A DNA stretch of 64,000 nucleotides from an uncultured Oenococcus sp. Its GTDB lineage: Bacteria; Bacillota; Bacilli; Lactobacillales; Lactobacillaceae. This document shows positions 37,318 through 47,265 of the stretch, piece after piece; within the stretch, counting starts at the first letter, position 1; every line of letters starts with the position of its first letter. Made by a program: the position numbers and the translations under genes. The stretch lies in assembly GCA_934229385.1 (NCBI GenBank), contig CAKQDH010000002.1:62001-126000 (forward strand). Reading direction: 5' to 3'. Below the pieces are notes generated by a model, which was given only the letters and a program-made list of their open reading frames with translations, did no database searches and was not told the origin of the DNA.

Positions 37318-38439
37318 ATGGATAGAACAAAGATTTTTAGTGAAGCTGGTTATATATGCTTTGATCTGAACAAATGGTATAAACATTTTTATTACAATTC
37401 AGAAAATTCTTTTCTAAATAAAAAATTTTCAAAAAAACAAAAAGAGAAATTAGCAGAAGATGTAACTTATTTAGAAAAATACCTTAAATATGTTAGTTTT
37501 CTTCACAGCAGAACTAATCTAAGGCAAAATGGTTGGCTAAAAATAGAGGATTATAGTGTTAAAAACAATAAACTTATAAATTTTTATCCAAAAATTCGTA
37601 AAGCATTCAACAGGATTAGAGAAGAGGAATTTCCTGAAAAAAATAAAAAAATAAATGCTCTTGCTAAATTTCATTTTAATATTGTCCCATATTACGGAAA
37701 ACGAAACTCGGCTTTAGCTTATTTAAAAAATGTTTATGACCAAAGTTATTTTAATAATAAAGAAAACCTAAAATTCCAAAATAAGGTAAAAAAAGTATAC
37801 CAATACATTTCTGACCTTAATAAAAAAAATATTATTTATTGGATAATCGGAAAAATCCCTGATTCAAAAAAATTTACTGATAATCTTTTTACCGTAATAT
37901 CAAAAAATATATATGGTGAAAAGCCCATAACTATAGTCAAAAAGTTTTCTAATAATGAGAATACAAAATCGTCTATAAAAAAATTAGCCAAAAGGGGTTA
38001 TCCTCTTAAAACAATAAACAAAACTAAAAAATGGGTAATTACTTATTCCCCTTTAAAATCTGATTATAAAGAATTATTAAAACCAAAACAGTTAAAACGA
38101 AAAACAAAAAAAGAAACAAAAAAACAAAATTCAACTAAAATTAAAGATACCAAAAAAATACCTTCTTCAAAAATAAATTTAAATCCAAATTTATTTATTA
38201 ATTGTAGCCAATTTACATTTAAAAAAAGAATCAATAGCCTTTTTCACAAATTAGAAAATAATTATCAAAATGAAAAGTTGCAAAGTATAATTTATCTCTT
38301 GAAAACCATTTATCCAAAAATTAATAAAAGAAAAAAAAGCTGGCTTGGAAAATATAAAATAAAATTAACTTTATCCGATAATTCAAATAATCCAGAAAAA
38401 GTAATAACTTTAAAAGACCTAATAGAAAATAATTTCTAA
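37318..38439 (+). CDS. Hypothetical protein, 373 aa, Lys/Asn rich
   Basis: I do not recognise this protein. It has 373 residues, very rich in Lys and Asn, with no signal peptide or membrane helix. The N-terminal 190 residues look alpha-helical. A strongly basic stretch (about 255-285, LKRKTKKETKKQNSTK) may be a linker or nucleic-acid-binding patch, followed by a second helical domain. The long open frame and a purine-rich AAAAAAGAAGA upstream support a real gene. Flanks are gene-free and AT-rich. It could be a laterally acquired orphan; no function is proposed. Confidence 0.65.
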   Translation: MDRTKIFSEAGYICFDLNKWYKHFYYNSENSFLNKKFSKKQKEKLAEDVTYLEKYLKYVSFLHSRTNLRQNGWLKIEDYSVKNNKLINFYPKIRKAFNRIREEEFPEKNKKINALAKFHFNIVPYYGKRNSALAYLKNVYDQSYFNNKENLKFQNKVKKVYQYISDLNKKNIIYWIIGKIPDSKKFTDNLFTVISKNIYGEKPITIVKKFSNNENTKSSIKKLAKRGYPLKTINKTKKWVITYSPLKSDYKELLKPKQLKRKTKKETKKQNSTKIKDTKKIPSSKINLNPNLFINCSQFTFKKRINSLFHKLENNYQNEKLQSIIYLLKTIYPKINKRKKSWLGKYKIKLTLSDNSNNPEKVITLKDLIENNF

Positions 38440-38837
38440 AAAAATGAAGTTAAATTAAAAATAAATTACTTTCATTATTTTTTAATAATAGATTTTGGAA
38501 TCAAAAAATAAAACAAGTTATTTTATATACAAAAAAATTTAATCGCTTTAGAAAATAGTTAATATAAAATAGGAAGTAAGGTTTTATATCGAAAACCATT
38601 AAATTAATATATTAATTTTAGGTTAACATTTAAAGGGAAAGTTTATTTTTATAATTAGTTTACCTTTTGAGTACCTTATTTTATTCAAAAACATTTTAAA
38701 ATTTGTTAAATATAGTTCAAAAGAAAATTTATAAACAACCTATTTTTGCTTTAAATCAGGATATAAAGTTAAAATCAAATTTTATTTAAACAACTGTTAA
38801 AATTTTAGTTATTTTTAAAAAGGAAGAAAAATTAAAT
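38440..38837. other. Gene-free stretch
   Basis: About 400 bases of AT-rich sequence ahead of the metallophosphoesterase gene. It must contain that gene's promoter. No dyad, RNA gene or coding remnant recognised. Confidence 0.4.
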
Positions 38838-39686
38838 ATGCGTATTGGATTTATTTCTGATCTACATATAGACATTAATAGGCATCATAATTTTATTACA
38901 TTAATATCTGAATTAGCAAAAGAAAAAAAATTAGATCTCTTAGTCATTTTAGGTGATATAGCAGACGGAGCTATTTATACTATTAAATTCTATAGGGAAC
39001 TAAAAGAAAAATTAAAAATTCCCTTTAGAACTTTAGTAGGCAATCATGATATATATGTACCTAATACAAAATATTATACAAGTGACCAAATAAAGAAGAA
39101 ATCACGACAATTCTATCATGACCTAGATTCTTTACCTACTTCTTTGGTACATCACCCTATCATAACAGATAACTGGTTAATAACAGGGATAAATGGCTGG
39201 TATGATTACACCTTTGCTAAGAATTTTAGTGAAAAAAGGGGGCCTCAATTAGCACATAATTGGATTTCAGCTAATATGTGGCCAGACCAAAAAAAAATAA
39301 ATGGCAAACAAATTAATTATAACAGAGATAAAATGTGGGTTTTAAACCAAATCATGGCCTGGAAAAAGCAAGTCATTAAAATTAAAATTGGAAAAAGAAA
39401 ATTAGTGGTTGCTTCTCATTTTCTGCCAACTAAAAATTTAATCCATATTTTGCATATACCCTTTTATGACCATTTTTTATATCAATTAGGCAGTGAACGT
39501 TATAGAAAAGCATTTGAAGAAAATAAGGTTAGTATATCAATTAGTGGACATTCTCATATGCCTATAAAAATAATTAAAAATAATATTAAATATATTAATG
39601 TTTCTTTAGGATATAATTTTCAGTGGAGTGAAGCTGCTAATGCTTTAGAAGAATTAAAAAAAACAATGTTTATTTTAGAAGGATAA
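38838..39686 (+). CDS. Calcineurin-like metallophosphoesterase
   Basis: 282 residues. All five metal-binding blocks are visible in order: FISDLHIDIN, VILGDIADG, TLVGNHDIY, ASHFLPT and GHSHMP. The fold hydrolyses phosphomonoesters or diesters using two metal ions. Lactobacilli encode several uncharacterised members, so the substrate is unknown. AAGGAAG lies upstream of the ATG at slightly long spacing. Confidence 0.92.
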   Translation: MRIGFISDLHIDINRHHNFITLISELAKEKKLDLLVILGDIADGAIYTIKFYRELKEKLKIPFRTLVGNHDIYVPNTKYYTSDQIKKKSRQFYHDLDSLPTSLVHHPIITDNWLITGINGWYDYTFAKNFSEKRGPQLAHNWISANMWPDQKKINGKQINYNRDKMWVLNQIMAWKKQVIKIKIGKRKLVVASHFLPTKNLIHILHIPFYDHFLYQLGSERYRKAFEENKVSISISGHSHMPIKIIKNNIKYINVSLGYNFQWSEAANALEELKKTMFILEG

Positions 39687-39862
39687 GTTAAACAAAAAAA
39701 TTATAATATCATAAATCATAATATATTTTACATTTGCCTTAACGATATAATATTTTTTTATTTAGGCATAAATCATTTTAAAGATAATCTGATTTTTTTT
39801 ATTTATCAAAAATAAATTGAAGATTCGTATTGCTAGAATTTTTCTTTTGCTATATCATAATA

Positions 39863-40354
39863 ATGGTTATGAAACGAACAGGTAATGGTAAAGAAAACGG
39901 GTATACTATGAAACAAATTGCTGATGAATTAGGAGTCAACAAAATGAAAGTATACCGCACAATTACAAAAAACCATATCAAAGAACATCACAAAAACGGC
40001 CAAACGTTATACTTTGATGAAATGGGTAAGAACGGAATTGAAGACATAATTAAAAATCAAACCACGAAAAAAAATCAGTTTAAAAATAATGGAGTAAATA
40101 AAAAAAATGGGGAAAATTTAATTATTTCTCTTAATGACCGTATAAAAAGCCAAAAAGAACAGATTAATAATTTGACAAGATTATTAGATCAGTCTCAACA
40201 ACTTCAGCTTATGAACGTAAAGAAAATTGAAAAATTAGAGGCAAATACTAATTTATTAAAACTTAATAAGGGAAATAAAAATTCTGCTAAAAATAAAGAT
40301 GCAACTCGAAACAAAAAAGTACACAAAAATTTTTGGAAAAGACTTTTTGGGTAA
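39863..40354 (+). CDS. DUF536 protein with N-terminal helix-turn-helix
   Basis: About 163 residues. YTMKQIADELGVNKMKVYRT is a helix-turn-helix, and the C-terminal half has the DUF536 coiled coil (KEQINNLTRLLDQSQQLQLM) followed by a basic tail ending FWKRLFG. DUF536 proteins are found next to replication genes on many Lactobacillus plasmids and sometimes on chromosomes. No replication protein is adjacent here. The start is uncertain: ATGs at 39863, 39869 and 39908 are all in frame and none has a strong Shine-Dalgarno. Confidence 0.75.
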   Translation: MVMKRTGNGKENGYTMKQIADELGVNKMKVYRTITKNHIKEHHKNGQTLYFDEMGKNGIEDIIKNQTTKKNQFKNNGVNKKNGENLIISLNDRIKSQKEQINNLTRLLDQSQQLQLMNVKKIEKLEANTNLLKLNKGNKNSAKNKDATRNKKVHKNFWKRLFG

Positions 40355-40599
40355 TCTTTTTGGGTAATTTAGATTAAAAATCTATTAATAAATTTATTAG
40401 AGTAACAAAATTATTACTTAATAACAAGATAAAATAAGAATTATTATCATTCTTACATTTAAAAAATATTAAAATTATTATAAAAACTGTATAACACTTA
40501 AAAATTTAAAATTTTTTTGTTTTATTTAACAAGATGATCCCGCTATCTTTTTAAAAGATTTTTATAAATTTTCTCTAAAATATTTTTCAAACTTAATAT

Positions 40600-42096
40600 T
40601 TAAGGCTTGAAATTACGAGCAACTTTTACAGCTAGTTTCCATCCAGAATATAATTGTGCACGTTTTTTGTACGAAATTTTTGGTTTAAAAATTTTATCAA
40701 CCCTATAAATATTTTTTATCTCATTTATATTTTTCCAATAACCAACACTTAAACCAGCCAAAAAAGCAGCTCCTGTTGCAGTAGTTTCCAAGTTTGATGA
40801 ACGATCAATTTCAATGTTTAGAATATCAGACTGGAATTGGATAAGATAATTATTTGTTGCAGCTCCTCCGTCTACTTTTAAACGAGATATCTCAATATTA
40901 GAATCTTTTCTCATCGTATTAATAATGTCACAACTTAAATAAGCTAGTGACTGTAAAGTAGCTTTAATAAAATCTTCTTTATTCGTTCCCAAACTTAAAC
41001 CAAGAACAGTGCCTCTAACATTTGTGTCCCAATAAGGAGCTCCCAAACCACTGAAGGCGGGAATAACATATACTTCATTATCATTGTTAGATTTTTTAGC
41101 TATTTTTTCAGACTCTTGAACATTTTCGATAATTTTAATGTTATCTCTTAACCATTCTATTGCCGAACCTGCAACATAAACACTTCCTTCTAAAGCATAA
41201 TTAACCTTCCCATTAATATCATAAGCGATAGTAGTTAACAGATCATTTTGAGAAAACTGAAGCTTTTGGCCTGTATTCATAATAATAAAAGCTCCTGTAC
41301 TATAAGTATTTTTTACCATACCGGGCTCAAAAGCTAATTGCCCAAAAAGAGCAGCTTGTTGATCCCCAGCCATTCCAGAGATAGGTACTCGGCTCCCATA
41401 AAAATTATAAGAAGCAGTTTTACCATAAATTTCCGAATTACTTTTGACGTTAGGAAGAATAGAAAACGGGATATTTAACAATTTTAAAATTTCCGCATCC
41501 CACTTTAAATCATTTATATTAAAAAGCATAGTTCTTGAAGCATTCGTATAATCAGTAACGTGCACCTTACCACCAGTTAGTTTCCAAATAAGCCATGTAT
41601 TGATTGTCCCAAATAAAAGATCACCATTTTCTGCCTTCTTTTGTGCATTTGGAACATGATCTAAAAGCCAACGAATTTTTGTAGCCGAAAAATACGCGTC
41701 TATAATTAACCCGGTTTTTTGATGAATATCCTCTTTTAATCCCTTTTTTATTAAATTATTAGCAATCCTTGCGCCTTGCCTAGATTCCCAAACAATCGCA
41801 TTATAAATTGGTAAACCAGTTTTTCGGTCCCAAATAAGAGAAGTTTCACGTTGATTTGATATGCCTATACCACTGATTTGGTTAGGTTGAATACCAGAGT
41901 TTACAAAAACATTTCCAATTGTTGAAGATACAGCATTCCAAATTTCATTACCATTTTGTTCGATCCACCCAGATTTAGGGAAATATTGTGCAAAAGTCAA
42001 TCTAGATTCAGCTACCTTTTTTCCAAAATGATCGAAAATAATTGAACGTGTATAAGTTGTTCTTTCATCTATAGCTAAAATATATCTTTTCTTCAT
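40600..42096 (-). CDS. glpK: Glycerol kinase with altered phosphate loop and lost HPr-phosphorylation His
   Basis: 498 residues, full length for GlpK, which phosphorylates glycerol to glycerol-3-phosphate. Glycerol-binding and catalytic features are present: [28 protein letters not shown] (catalytic Asp) and [15 protein letters not shown]. Two departures stand out. The N-terminal phosphate-1 motif, normally DQGTTSxR, is DERTTYTR, so the invariant Gly is Arg. The His phosphorylated by HPr in the HFYG segment of many Gram-positive GlpKs is Asn231 (YNFYG). No glpF or glpO is adjacent. Activity may be altered and PTS activation is unlikely. Confidence 0.9.
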   Translation of the reverse strand: MKKRYILAIDERTTYTRSIIFDHFGKKVAESRLTFAQYFPKSGWIEQNGNEIWNAVSSTIGNVFVNSGIQPNQISGIGISNQRETSLIWDRKTGLPIYNAIVWESRQGARIANNLIKKGLKEDIHQKTGLIIDAYFSATKIRWLLDHVPNAQKKAENGDLLFGTINTWLIWKLTGGKVHVTDYTNASRTMLFNINDLKWDAEILKLLNIPFSILPNVKSNSEIYGKTASYNFYGSRVPISGMAGDQQAALFGQLAFEPGMVKNTYSTGAFIIMNTGQKLQFSQNDLLTTIAYDINGKVNYALEGSVYVAGSAIEWLRDNIKIIENVQESEKIAKKSNNDNEVYVIPAFSGLGAPYWDTNVRGTVLGLSLGTNKEDFIKATLQSLAYLSCDIINTMRKDSNIEISRLKVDGGAATNNYLIQFQSDILNIEIDRSSNLETTATGAAFLAGLSVGYWKNINEIKNIYRVDKIFKPKISYKKRAQLYSGWKLAVKVARNFKP

Positions 42097-42307
42097 TATC
42101 GATCTTTAAAATAAAATTAAATTAAAGCTACCTTTCACTTAAAAAATCTATTTTTCTAAACTGGACAACTTTTTTAATTTTTTTAATATAACAAACCAAA
42201 AAAGGCATCCCCAAATATTTTTTCAAAAATTTTATAAGTAAGTAAAACAAGCATTATAGCAATTACAAATAACACAACCAATTTTTTGTTGTAAAACTAA
42301 AAATATT

Positions 42308-42338
42308 AAAAACCTAACCACGCATGATTAGGTTTTTT
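42308..42338. terminator. Intrinsic terminator (bidirectional form)
   Basis: AAAAACCTAA (42308-42317) pairs perfectly with TTAGGTTTTT (42328-42337) around a 10-base loop. T-runs flank it on both strands. It lies just after the stop of the minus-strand CsbD-like gene, which it probably terminates. Confidence 0.85.
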
Positions 42339-42360
42339 AATAATAAAAATTTATTTTTTA

Positions 42361-42627
42361 TTATTTATTTTCTTTTGTTTTATTTTTTAAATCCTTTGCT
42401 TTGTTAGTAACTTTCCTTTTTCCTTCTTTTGCATTTCCCTTTAACTCATCAGATTTATTACCAGTTACAGAACCCTTAACCTGCTGTAATTTATTAGAAA
42501 CTTTACTACCTACATCTTTAAGCTCATCTTGTAACTTATCCGTTTCATCACGATCTTTTAAAATTGTTACCGCTAAAATAGCATTAGCAGCTAAACTTAA
42601 GAATAATAATATATTTTTAAATTTCAT
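42361..42627 (-). CDS. Small membrane-anchored CsbD-like protein
   Basis: 88 residues. An N-terminal hydrophobic helix (about 4-22, ILLFLSLAANAILAVTIL) is followed by a charged amphipathic tail. The tail contains LQQVKGSVTGNKSDELKGNA, which resembles the CsbD stress-protein repeat (KGxxxGNxxxxxKG). It is probably anchored in the membrane with the tail in the cytoplasm or the envelope. CsbD-like proteins accumulate under general stress, but the function is unknown. A terminator follows at 42308. Confidence 0.7.
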   Translation of the reverse strand: MKFKNILLFLSLAANAILAVTILKDRDETDKLQDELKDVGSKVSNKLQQVKGSVTGNKSDELKGNAKEGKRKVTNKAKDLKNKTKENK

Positions 42628-43532
42628 TACTAAATTACCCTTCTCTTATTATCTATTTTGTAAATTAACTTTTCCTTATAATTCTTATTTTACAATAAAA
42701 AAAATTAATTATAAAAGCCTTTTATACAAACTTTAAAACTCATTTATTTTATACATGAATAAATCAAAAATACTTAAGATCCTAAAAAAAGAATAAACTA
42801 TAACATAAAGATAACAAGTATCAATCGGTTATAGAACATGTTATAGCTCAATAAAAAGAAAATTTGAAATTTTAGCTAGTTACTAAATAATTATAGGAAA
42901 TATCATTTTTTAAAATTTAAAATTATAAAGCTCATTGAATAATTAATTATTTGAAAAAAAATTTTAATTTTATTTTATTAATTTAGTAATAGAACAGAAA
43001 CTAGATACACAAATTTTTTCTATTTTAATTATCCCGGTTTGTTACACAACTGTTATGAAACAGTAACAATTATATTTTTAAATTTTTACTGCTACCTTTA
43101 ATATAATTAATTTCATGTTATTTATTTTTTCTTATATTCAATTAAAATATTTGAATACTTTAAAAACTATATTTACACATTTTATCATTTAGCCATTTTT
43201 ATATTTTTACTATTTTAAAATATGATATTTATTTTAAAATAGCCAAATTTGAAACGTTTTTAATAAATAACTTTAAATATTTATTAAAATATATTTCTAC
43301 TTAAATGAAAATATAGCTACAAAAATTTCTTGAATATAAAACATCAAACCATTATAATCTTGATGAAAGCGGTTTAAGAAAAAATCTTTTTTTTTCTTTA
43401 ATTCGTTTTTTCAAAATAAAATTTGGGTATTAAATAAATTTTTTTAATTTAGGAGACGATTAAAAAAGAAAGTTAATTATATAAATATAATTTTAAATAT
43501 TTTTATTATTTCTTTAAGTATTAGGAGATAAA
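42628..43532 (+). promoter_or_regulatory. Long upstream region of the mannose-type PTS operon
   Basis: About 900 bases without a gene. Two candidate regulatory sites stand out. Nested inverted repeats at 43040-43068 combine TGTTAC ... GTAACA with an inner ACTGTT-ATGA-AACAGT. A cre-like TGAAAGCGGTTTAA lies at 43374-43387, about 150 bases ahead of the first gene. I see no -24/-12 sigma-54 promoter, unlike some mannose PTS operons of this group. The rest is AT-rich. Confidence 0.4.
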
Positions 43533-44549
43533 ATGGTCGGTATTATCTTAGCAAGCCATGGAAACCTAGCCAAAGGAATATTTGATTCTTCCAAAATGAT
43601 ATTTGGTAGACAAAAAAATGTTCAAACTGTCACCTTATTGTCAAACGAAGGTCCTAAAGATGTAAAAAGTAAGTTTGAAAAGGCAATTTCTTCTTTTGAT
43701 AATAAAAAAGAAGTTCTAATCTTGATTGATCTTTGGGGTGGTACTCCTTTCAACCAAGCTAATAGTCTTTTTGCAAAACACAAAGAATCTTGGGCTATCG
43801 TAACTGGCATGAACTTACCAATGGTTATTGAAGCATATGGGTCTCGTTTATCTATGAACTCTGCTCAAAAAATAGCTGAGCATATTCTTCAAGCAGGAAA
43901 AAATGGTATAAAAATAAAACCTGAAAATTCATATTCAAAAGGTAAAAACAAAAAAGAATCATCAAAAATAAGAAGAATTTCTAAAAATTCTAAAAATAAA
44001 GAAATAATTCCTAAAGGCACTGTTATTGGAGACGGAAAAATTAAGTATACTTTAGTTCGAGTTGACTCACGATTATTACATGGACAAGTATCTACTTCCT
44101 GGACCAGAGCTACAAACCCCACAAGAATTATTGTTGTTTCAGACAGTGTTGCACGTAACAATTTACGAAAAAGTATGATTGCCGATGCTGCACCACCGGG
44201 AGTTCCAGCGAATGTTATCCCTGTTAATAAAATGATCAAAGTAACAAAAGATCCTCGCTTTGGTAATACAAAAGCTTTAATTTTGTTTGAAAATCCAGAA
44301 GAAGCTTTTAGAGCGATTAAAGGTGGCATGCAAGTAAAAGATCTTAATATTGGTTCCATGTCTTATTCTCCGGGGAAAATTTCCGTAAACAACTCTTTGG
44401 CTATAGGAAAAGAGGATATTAAAACTTTTGATGAATTAAAAAAAATGGGTATTAAATTTGATGTTAGAAAAGTTCCATCCGATTCGAGAGGAAATATGGA
44501 TGGGCTTATAAAAAAAGCCCGTAAGGGTTTAAGCAAAGTTAGTTCGTAA
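43533..44549 (+). CDS. manL: Mannose-class PTS EIIAB protein
   Basis: 338 residues. The EIIA-Man domain (about 1-125) carries the phosphorylated His9 in ILASHGNLAKG. A charged Lys/Ser linker (about 135-160) leads to the EIIB domain (about 170-335) with its phosphorylated His183 in VRVDSRLLHGQV. It relays phosphate from HPr to the sugar taken up by the IIC/IID channel. AGGAG precedes the ATG. First gene of a three-gene operon. Substrates of this class are usually mannose, glucose, fructose or sorbose; which one is not readable. Confidence 0.96.
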   Translation: MVGIILASHGNLAKGIFDSSKMIFGRQKNVQTVTLLSNEGPKDVKSKFEKAISSFDNKKEVLILIDLWGGTPFNQANSLFAKHKESWAIVTGMNLPMVIEAYGSRLSMNSAQKIAEHILQAGKNGIKIKPENSYSKGKNKKESSKIRRISKNSKNKEIIPKGTVIGDGKIKYTLVRVDSRLLHGQVSTSWTRATNPTRIIVVSDSVARNNLRKSMIADAAPPGVPANVIPVNKMIKVTKDPRFGNTKALILFENPEEAFRAIKGGMQVKDLNIGSMSYSPGKISVNNSLAIGKEDIKTFDELKKMGIKFDVRKVPSDSRGNMDGLIKKARKGLSKVSS

Positions 44550-44564
44550 AAAAGGGAGAGAGAA

Positions 44565-45386
44565 ATGTCTATTATATCAGCAATCTTAGTGGTTGTCGTC
44601 GCCTTTTTAGCTGGCGTAGAAGGAGTTTTAGATGAATTTGAACTTCATCAACCTATCATCTCTTGTACTCTGATCGGCTTAGTTACCGGGCATCTTACTT
44701 TAGGAGTTATGTTGGGCGGTTCATTACAAATGATTGCTTTAGGTTGGGCTAATGTGGGTGCGGCTATGGCCCCCGACGTTGCCCTAGCTTCTGTAGCTTC
44801 AACCATTGTTTTGATTGAAGGTGGCCAAGGAACTAAAGGCTTGGGATCTGCAATCGGTATTGCTATTCCATTAGCCGTAGCGGGTTTATTTTTAACCATG
44901 TTAGTTCGAACAATTACGGTATTTATTATCCACATTATGGATGCTGCTGCTAACAGAGCTAACTATCGAGTGATTGATTTTTGGCACATTATTTGTATTT
45001 GCCTTCAGGGTTTAAGAATTGCTATTCCTGCCGCTCTTTTATTGGTGATACCAGCTTCAGATGTAAAAAATTTACTGAATGCAATGCCAACTTGGCTAAC
45101 TACTGGCATGTCAATTGGTGGAGGTATGGTAGTAGCTGTAGGTTACGCTATGGTTATTAATATGATGGCTTCACGAGAAGTTTGGCCATTTTTTATTATT
45201 GGTTTTGTTATCGCAGCAATATCTAAATTAACCTTAATTGCTATTGGTGCTTTAGGAGTAGCTCTAATGTTAATGTATTTGGCTCTAGACAATAAAGCCT
45301 CTGGTAACGGTGGTAATCATAGTGGTGGAGCTGGTGGAAATAATAATACTGGTGACCCATTAGGCGATATTCTCAATGATTATTAA
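44565..45386 (+). CDS. manM: Mannose-class PTS EIIC component
   Basis: 273 residues with several transmembrane helices. Characteristic segments are GVLDEFELHQPIISCTLIGL, GGSLQMIALGWANVGAAMAP and VGYAMVINMMASREVWPFF. It forms the sugar channel in the membrane together with EIID. The C-terminal tail is Gly/Asn rich. It starts 15 bases after manL with GGGAGAG as Shine-Dalgarno. Confidence 0.96.
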   Translation: MSIISAILVVVVAFLAGVEGVLDEFELHQPIISCTLIGLVTGHLTLGVMLGGSLQMIALGWANVGAAMAPDVALASVASTIVLIEGGQGTKGLGSAIGIAIPLAVAGLFLTMLVRTITVFIIHIMDAAANRANYRVIDFWHIICICLQGLRIAIPAALLLVIPASDVKNLLNAMPTWLTTGMSIGGGMVVAVGYAMVINMMASREVWPFFIIGFVIAAISKLTLIAIGALGVALMLMYLALDNKASGNGGNHSGGAGGNNNTGDPLGDILNDY

Positions 45387-45425
45387 ACGAAAAAGATTAA
45401 AGACTATTAGTGAAGGAAACAAAAA

Positions 45426-46346
45426 ATGATTCGAAAACCCAAAAAAATTATTTTAAATAAAAGAGACCGATTACGGGTTTGTTGGCGTTCCACATTCATT
45501 ATGGGCTCATGGAATTATGAACGTATGTTAAATGGTGGCTGGTTATTTGCCTTAATGCCAGCTCTAAATAAACTTTTTAAAAAAAGAAAAGATCGCATTT
45601 CTGCATATAAAAGGCATTTAGAATTTTTTAATACTCATCCCTATTTAGCTTCACCAATTATTGGTGTTACATTAGCTTTGGAACAAGATCGAGCCAACGG
45701 AACAAAAATTAACGATGCAGCTATACAAGGAGTTAAAGTTGGTATGATGGGCCCACTAGCTGGTATTGGTGACCCTGTTTTTTGGTATACACTTCGCCCC
45801 ATCATTGGTGCTCTTGGTGCATCCCTTGCTCTCTCAGGAAATGTTTTAGGGCCTATAATATTCTTTGTAGCTTGGAACATTATTAGGTGGGCTTTTATGT
45901 GGTATACACAAGAATTTGGCTTTCGTTCCGGAACAAAAATCACACAAGATTTATCAGGAGGATTATTAAAATTGGTAACTCGAGGAGCTTCGATGTTGGG
46001 TATGTTTGTTATTGCTGCTCTAATTGAACGCTGGGTAGTTATCAAGTTTACGCCTGTTATATCTAGAATTAAATATTCTAAGGGCCAATATATTGATTGG
46101 AATAAATTACCATCTGGTGTTGCGGGCATTAGGTCAGCTCTTACACAAGAAAAAGCAGGATTAGCGTTACATCGTTATAAGGTTACTACCCTTCAGGATA
46201 ATCTAGATAAACTAATTCCTGGGCTTGTCCCGTTACTTTTAACTTTTCTATGCATGTGGGCTTTAAAGAAAAATGTTTCACCAATTATAATAATCATTGC
46301 CATCTTTATTATAGGTGTTGGTGGTCATGTCCTTGGTATCTTATAA
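45426..46346 (+). CDS. manN: Mannose-class PTS EIID component
   Basis: 306 residues. FIMGSWNYERMLNGGWLFAL near the N-terminus and VGMMGPLAGIGDPVFWYTLRP in the middle are the family signatures. It pairs with EIIC to form the membrane translocator. AAGGAA lies upstream. It is the last of the three PTS genes; a DUF956 gene follows 0.5 kb later. The operon is consistent with sugar uptake linked to glycolysis. Confidence 0.96.
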   Translation: MIRKPKKIILNKRDRLRVCWRSTFIMGSWNYERMLNGGWLFALMPALNKLFKKRKDRISAYKRHLEFFNTHPYLASPIIGVTLALEQDRANGTKINDAAIQGVKVGMMGPLAGIGDPVFWYTLRPIIGALGASLALSGNVLGPIIFFVAWNIIRWAFMWYTQEFGFRSGTKITQDLSGGLLKLVTRGASMLGMFVIAALIERWVVIKFTPVISRIKYSKGQYIDWNKLPSGVAGIRSALTQEKAGLALHRYKVTTLQDNLDKLIPGLVPLLLTFLCMWALKKNVSPIIIIIAIFIIGVGGHVLGIL

Positions 46347-46854
46347 TTAAAATAATTTAATAGTTATTATTTCATTATATTTTTAAATCTTAATTAATTT
46401 ATTATATTTGTGTTCTAATAAACCTTGGTTAACAATTATCATTAAGTATAAAAAAATGAAAAGAGACATTTAAAATATAAATTCAATTTTTTTATTTTAT
46501 CAATTAAAATAAAAACGTTACTTTTAAAAGTTTTGTATTTACATCCAAAATCCGAAAAATATAGAAACTAACACAACCATATAAAAATAAAATTTCAACC
46601 GATTTTACCTAAACTAACCGGTTTCTTATTTTCGGTTAATCTTAAAAACTTTAAAAAGATTAATACATACCAATATAATAGTTAATGTTTTAATAAAGAC
46701 TAAAAGTTATTTTTGGCGAAAAACTAAACTTTTTAATAAATCATATTAAAACTAGGTTTAAAGTAAATAAACTAAAGCAACTTTTTTAAGAAATTTAAAA
46801 TTAATTTCTATGCTGCTATAGTTTTGTATTAATTTCAAATTTTAATAACTAATT
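46347..46854. other. Gap between PTS operon and DUF956 gene
   Basis: About 510 bases, AT-rich. A small hairpin CTAACCG ... CGGTTAA near 46612-46638 has no following T-run. No gene recognised. The gap is unusually long for these two genes, which are commonly close together. Confidence 0.4.
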
Positions 46855-47265
46855 ATGGCGAAATCACTCAATTCAAAAATTGATTTAATAATTAAAGCAA
46901 CTTCCTATTTAAAGTTAGGGGAATACGGAAAAATTATGATAGGCGACAAAGCTTTTGAGTTCTATAATGATCATAATATAAATGATTTTATCCAAATCCC
47001 TTGGCAAGAAATAAATTTAATAATCGCTTCAATTATGTTTAAAGGTAAATGGATTCCTAGGTACGCAATTCAAACTAAACATAACGGTACCTTTTCTTTC
47101 TCTTCTAGAAATCCAAAAAAAGTTCTTCGAGTTATTCATAAATATGTAGATTCAAACCATATGGTCCGCTCTTTAACTTTTTTTCAAGTCTTAAAACGCG
47201 ATTTAAAATTTCTTCTTAATAAAACAAAGAAATATTTAAAACAAAATAAAAAAAGCAAAAAATAA
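46855..47265 (+). CDS. manO: DUF956 family protein (mannose-PTS-associated, ManO-like)
   Basis: 136 residues. The pattern MAKSLNSKIDLIIKATSYLK, then GKIMIGDKAFEFYND and a PWQEINLIIASIMFKGKWIPR core is typical for DUF956. This family sits downstream of mannose-type PTS genes in lactic acid bacteria and is thought to modulate their expression. It is soluble, with a basic C-terminal tail. The half-kb gap from manN suggests it may have its own promoter. Confidence 0.88.
   Translation: MAKSLNSKIDLIIKATSYLKLGEYGKIMIGDKAFEFYNDHNINDFIQIPWQEINLIIASIMFKGKWIPRYAIQTKHNGTFSFSSRNPKKVLRVIHKYVDSNHMVRSLTFFQVLKRDLKFLLNKTKKYLKQNKKSKK

Noticed and set aside
42401..42736. Plus-strand 111-codon frame opposite the CsbD-like gene
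   Set aside because: It is the mirror of a better-supported minus-strand gene with a Shine-Dalgarno and terminator.
43440..43532. Sigma-54 promoter for the mannose-class PTS
   Set aside because: No GG-N10-GC type -24/-12 pair was seen, and no LevR-like activator is nearby.
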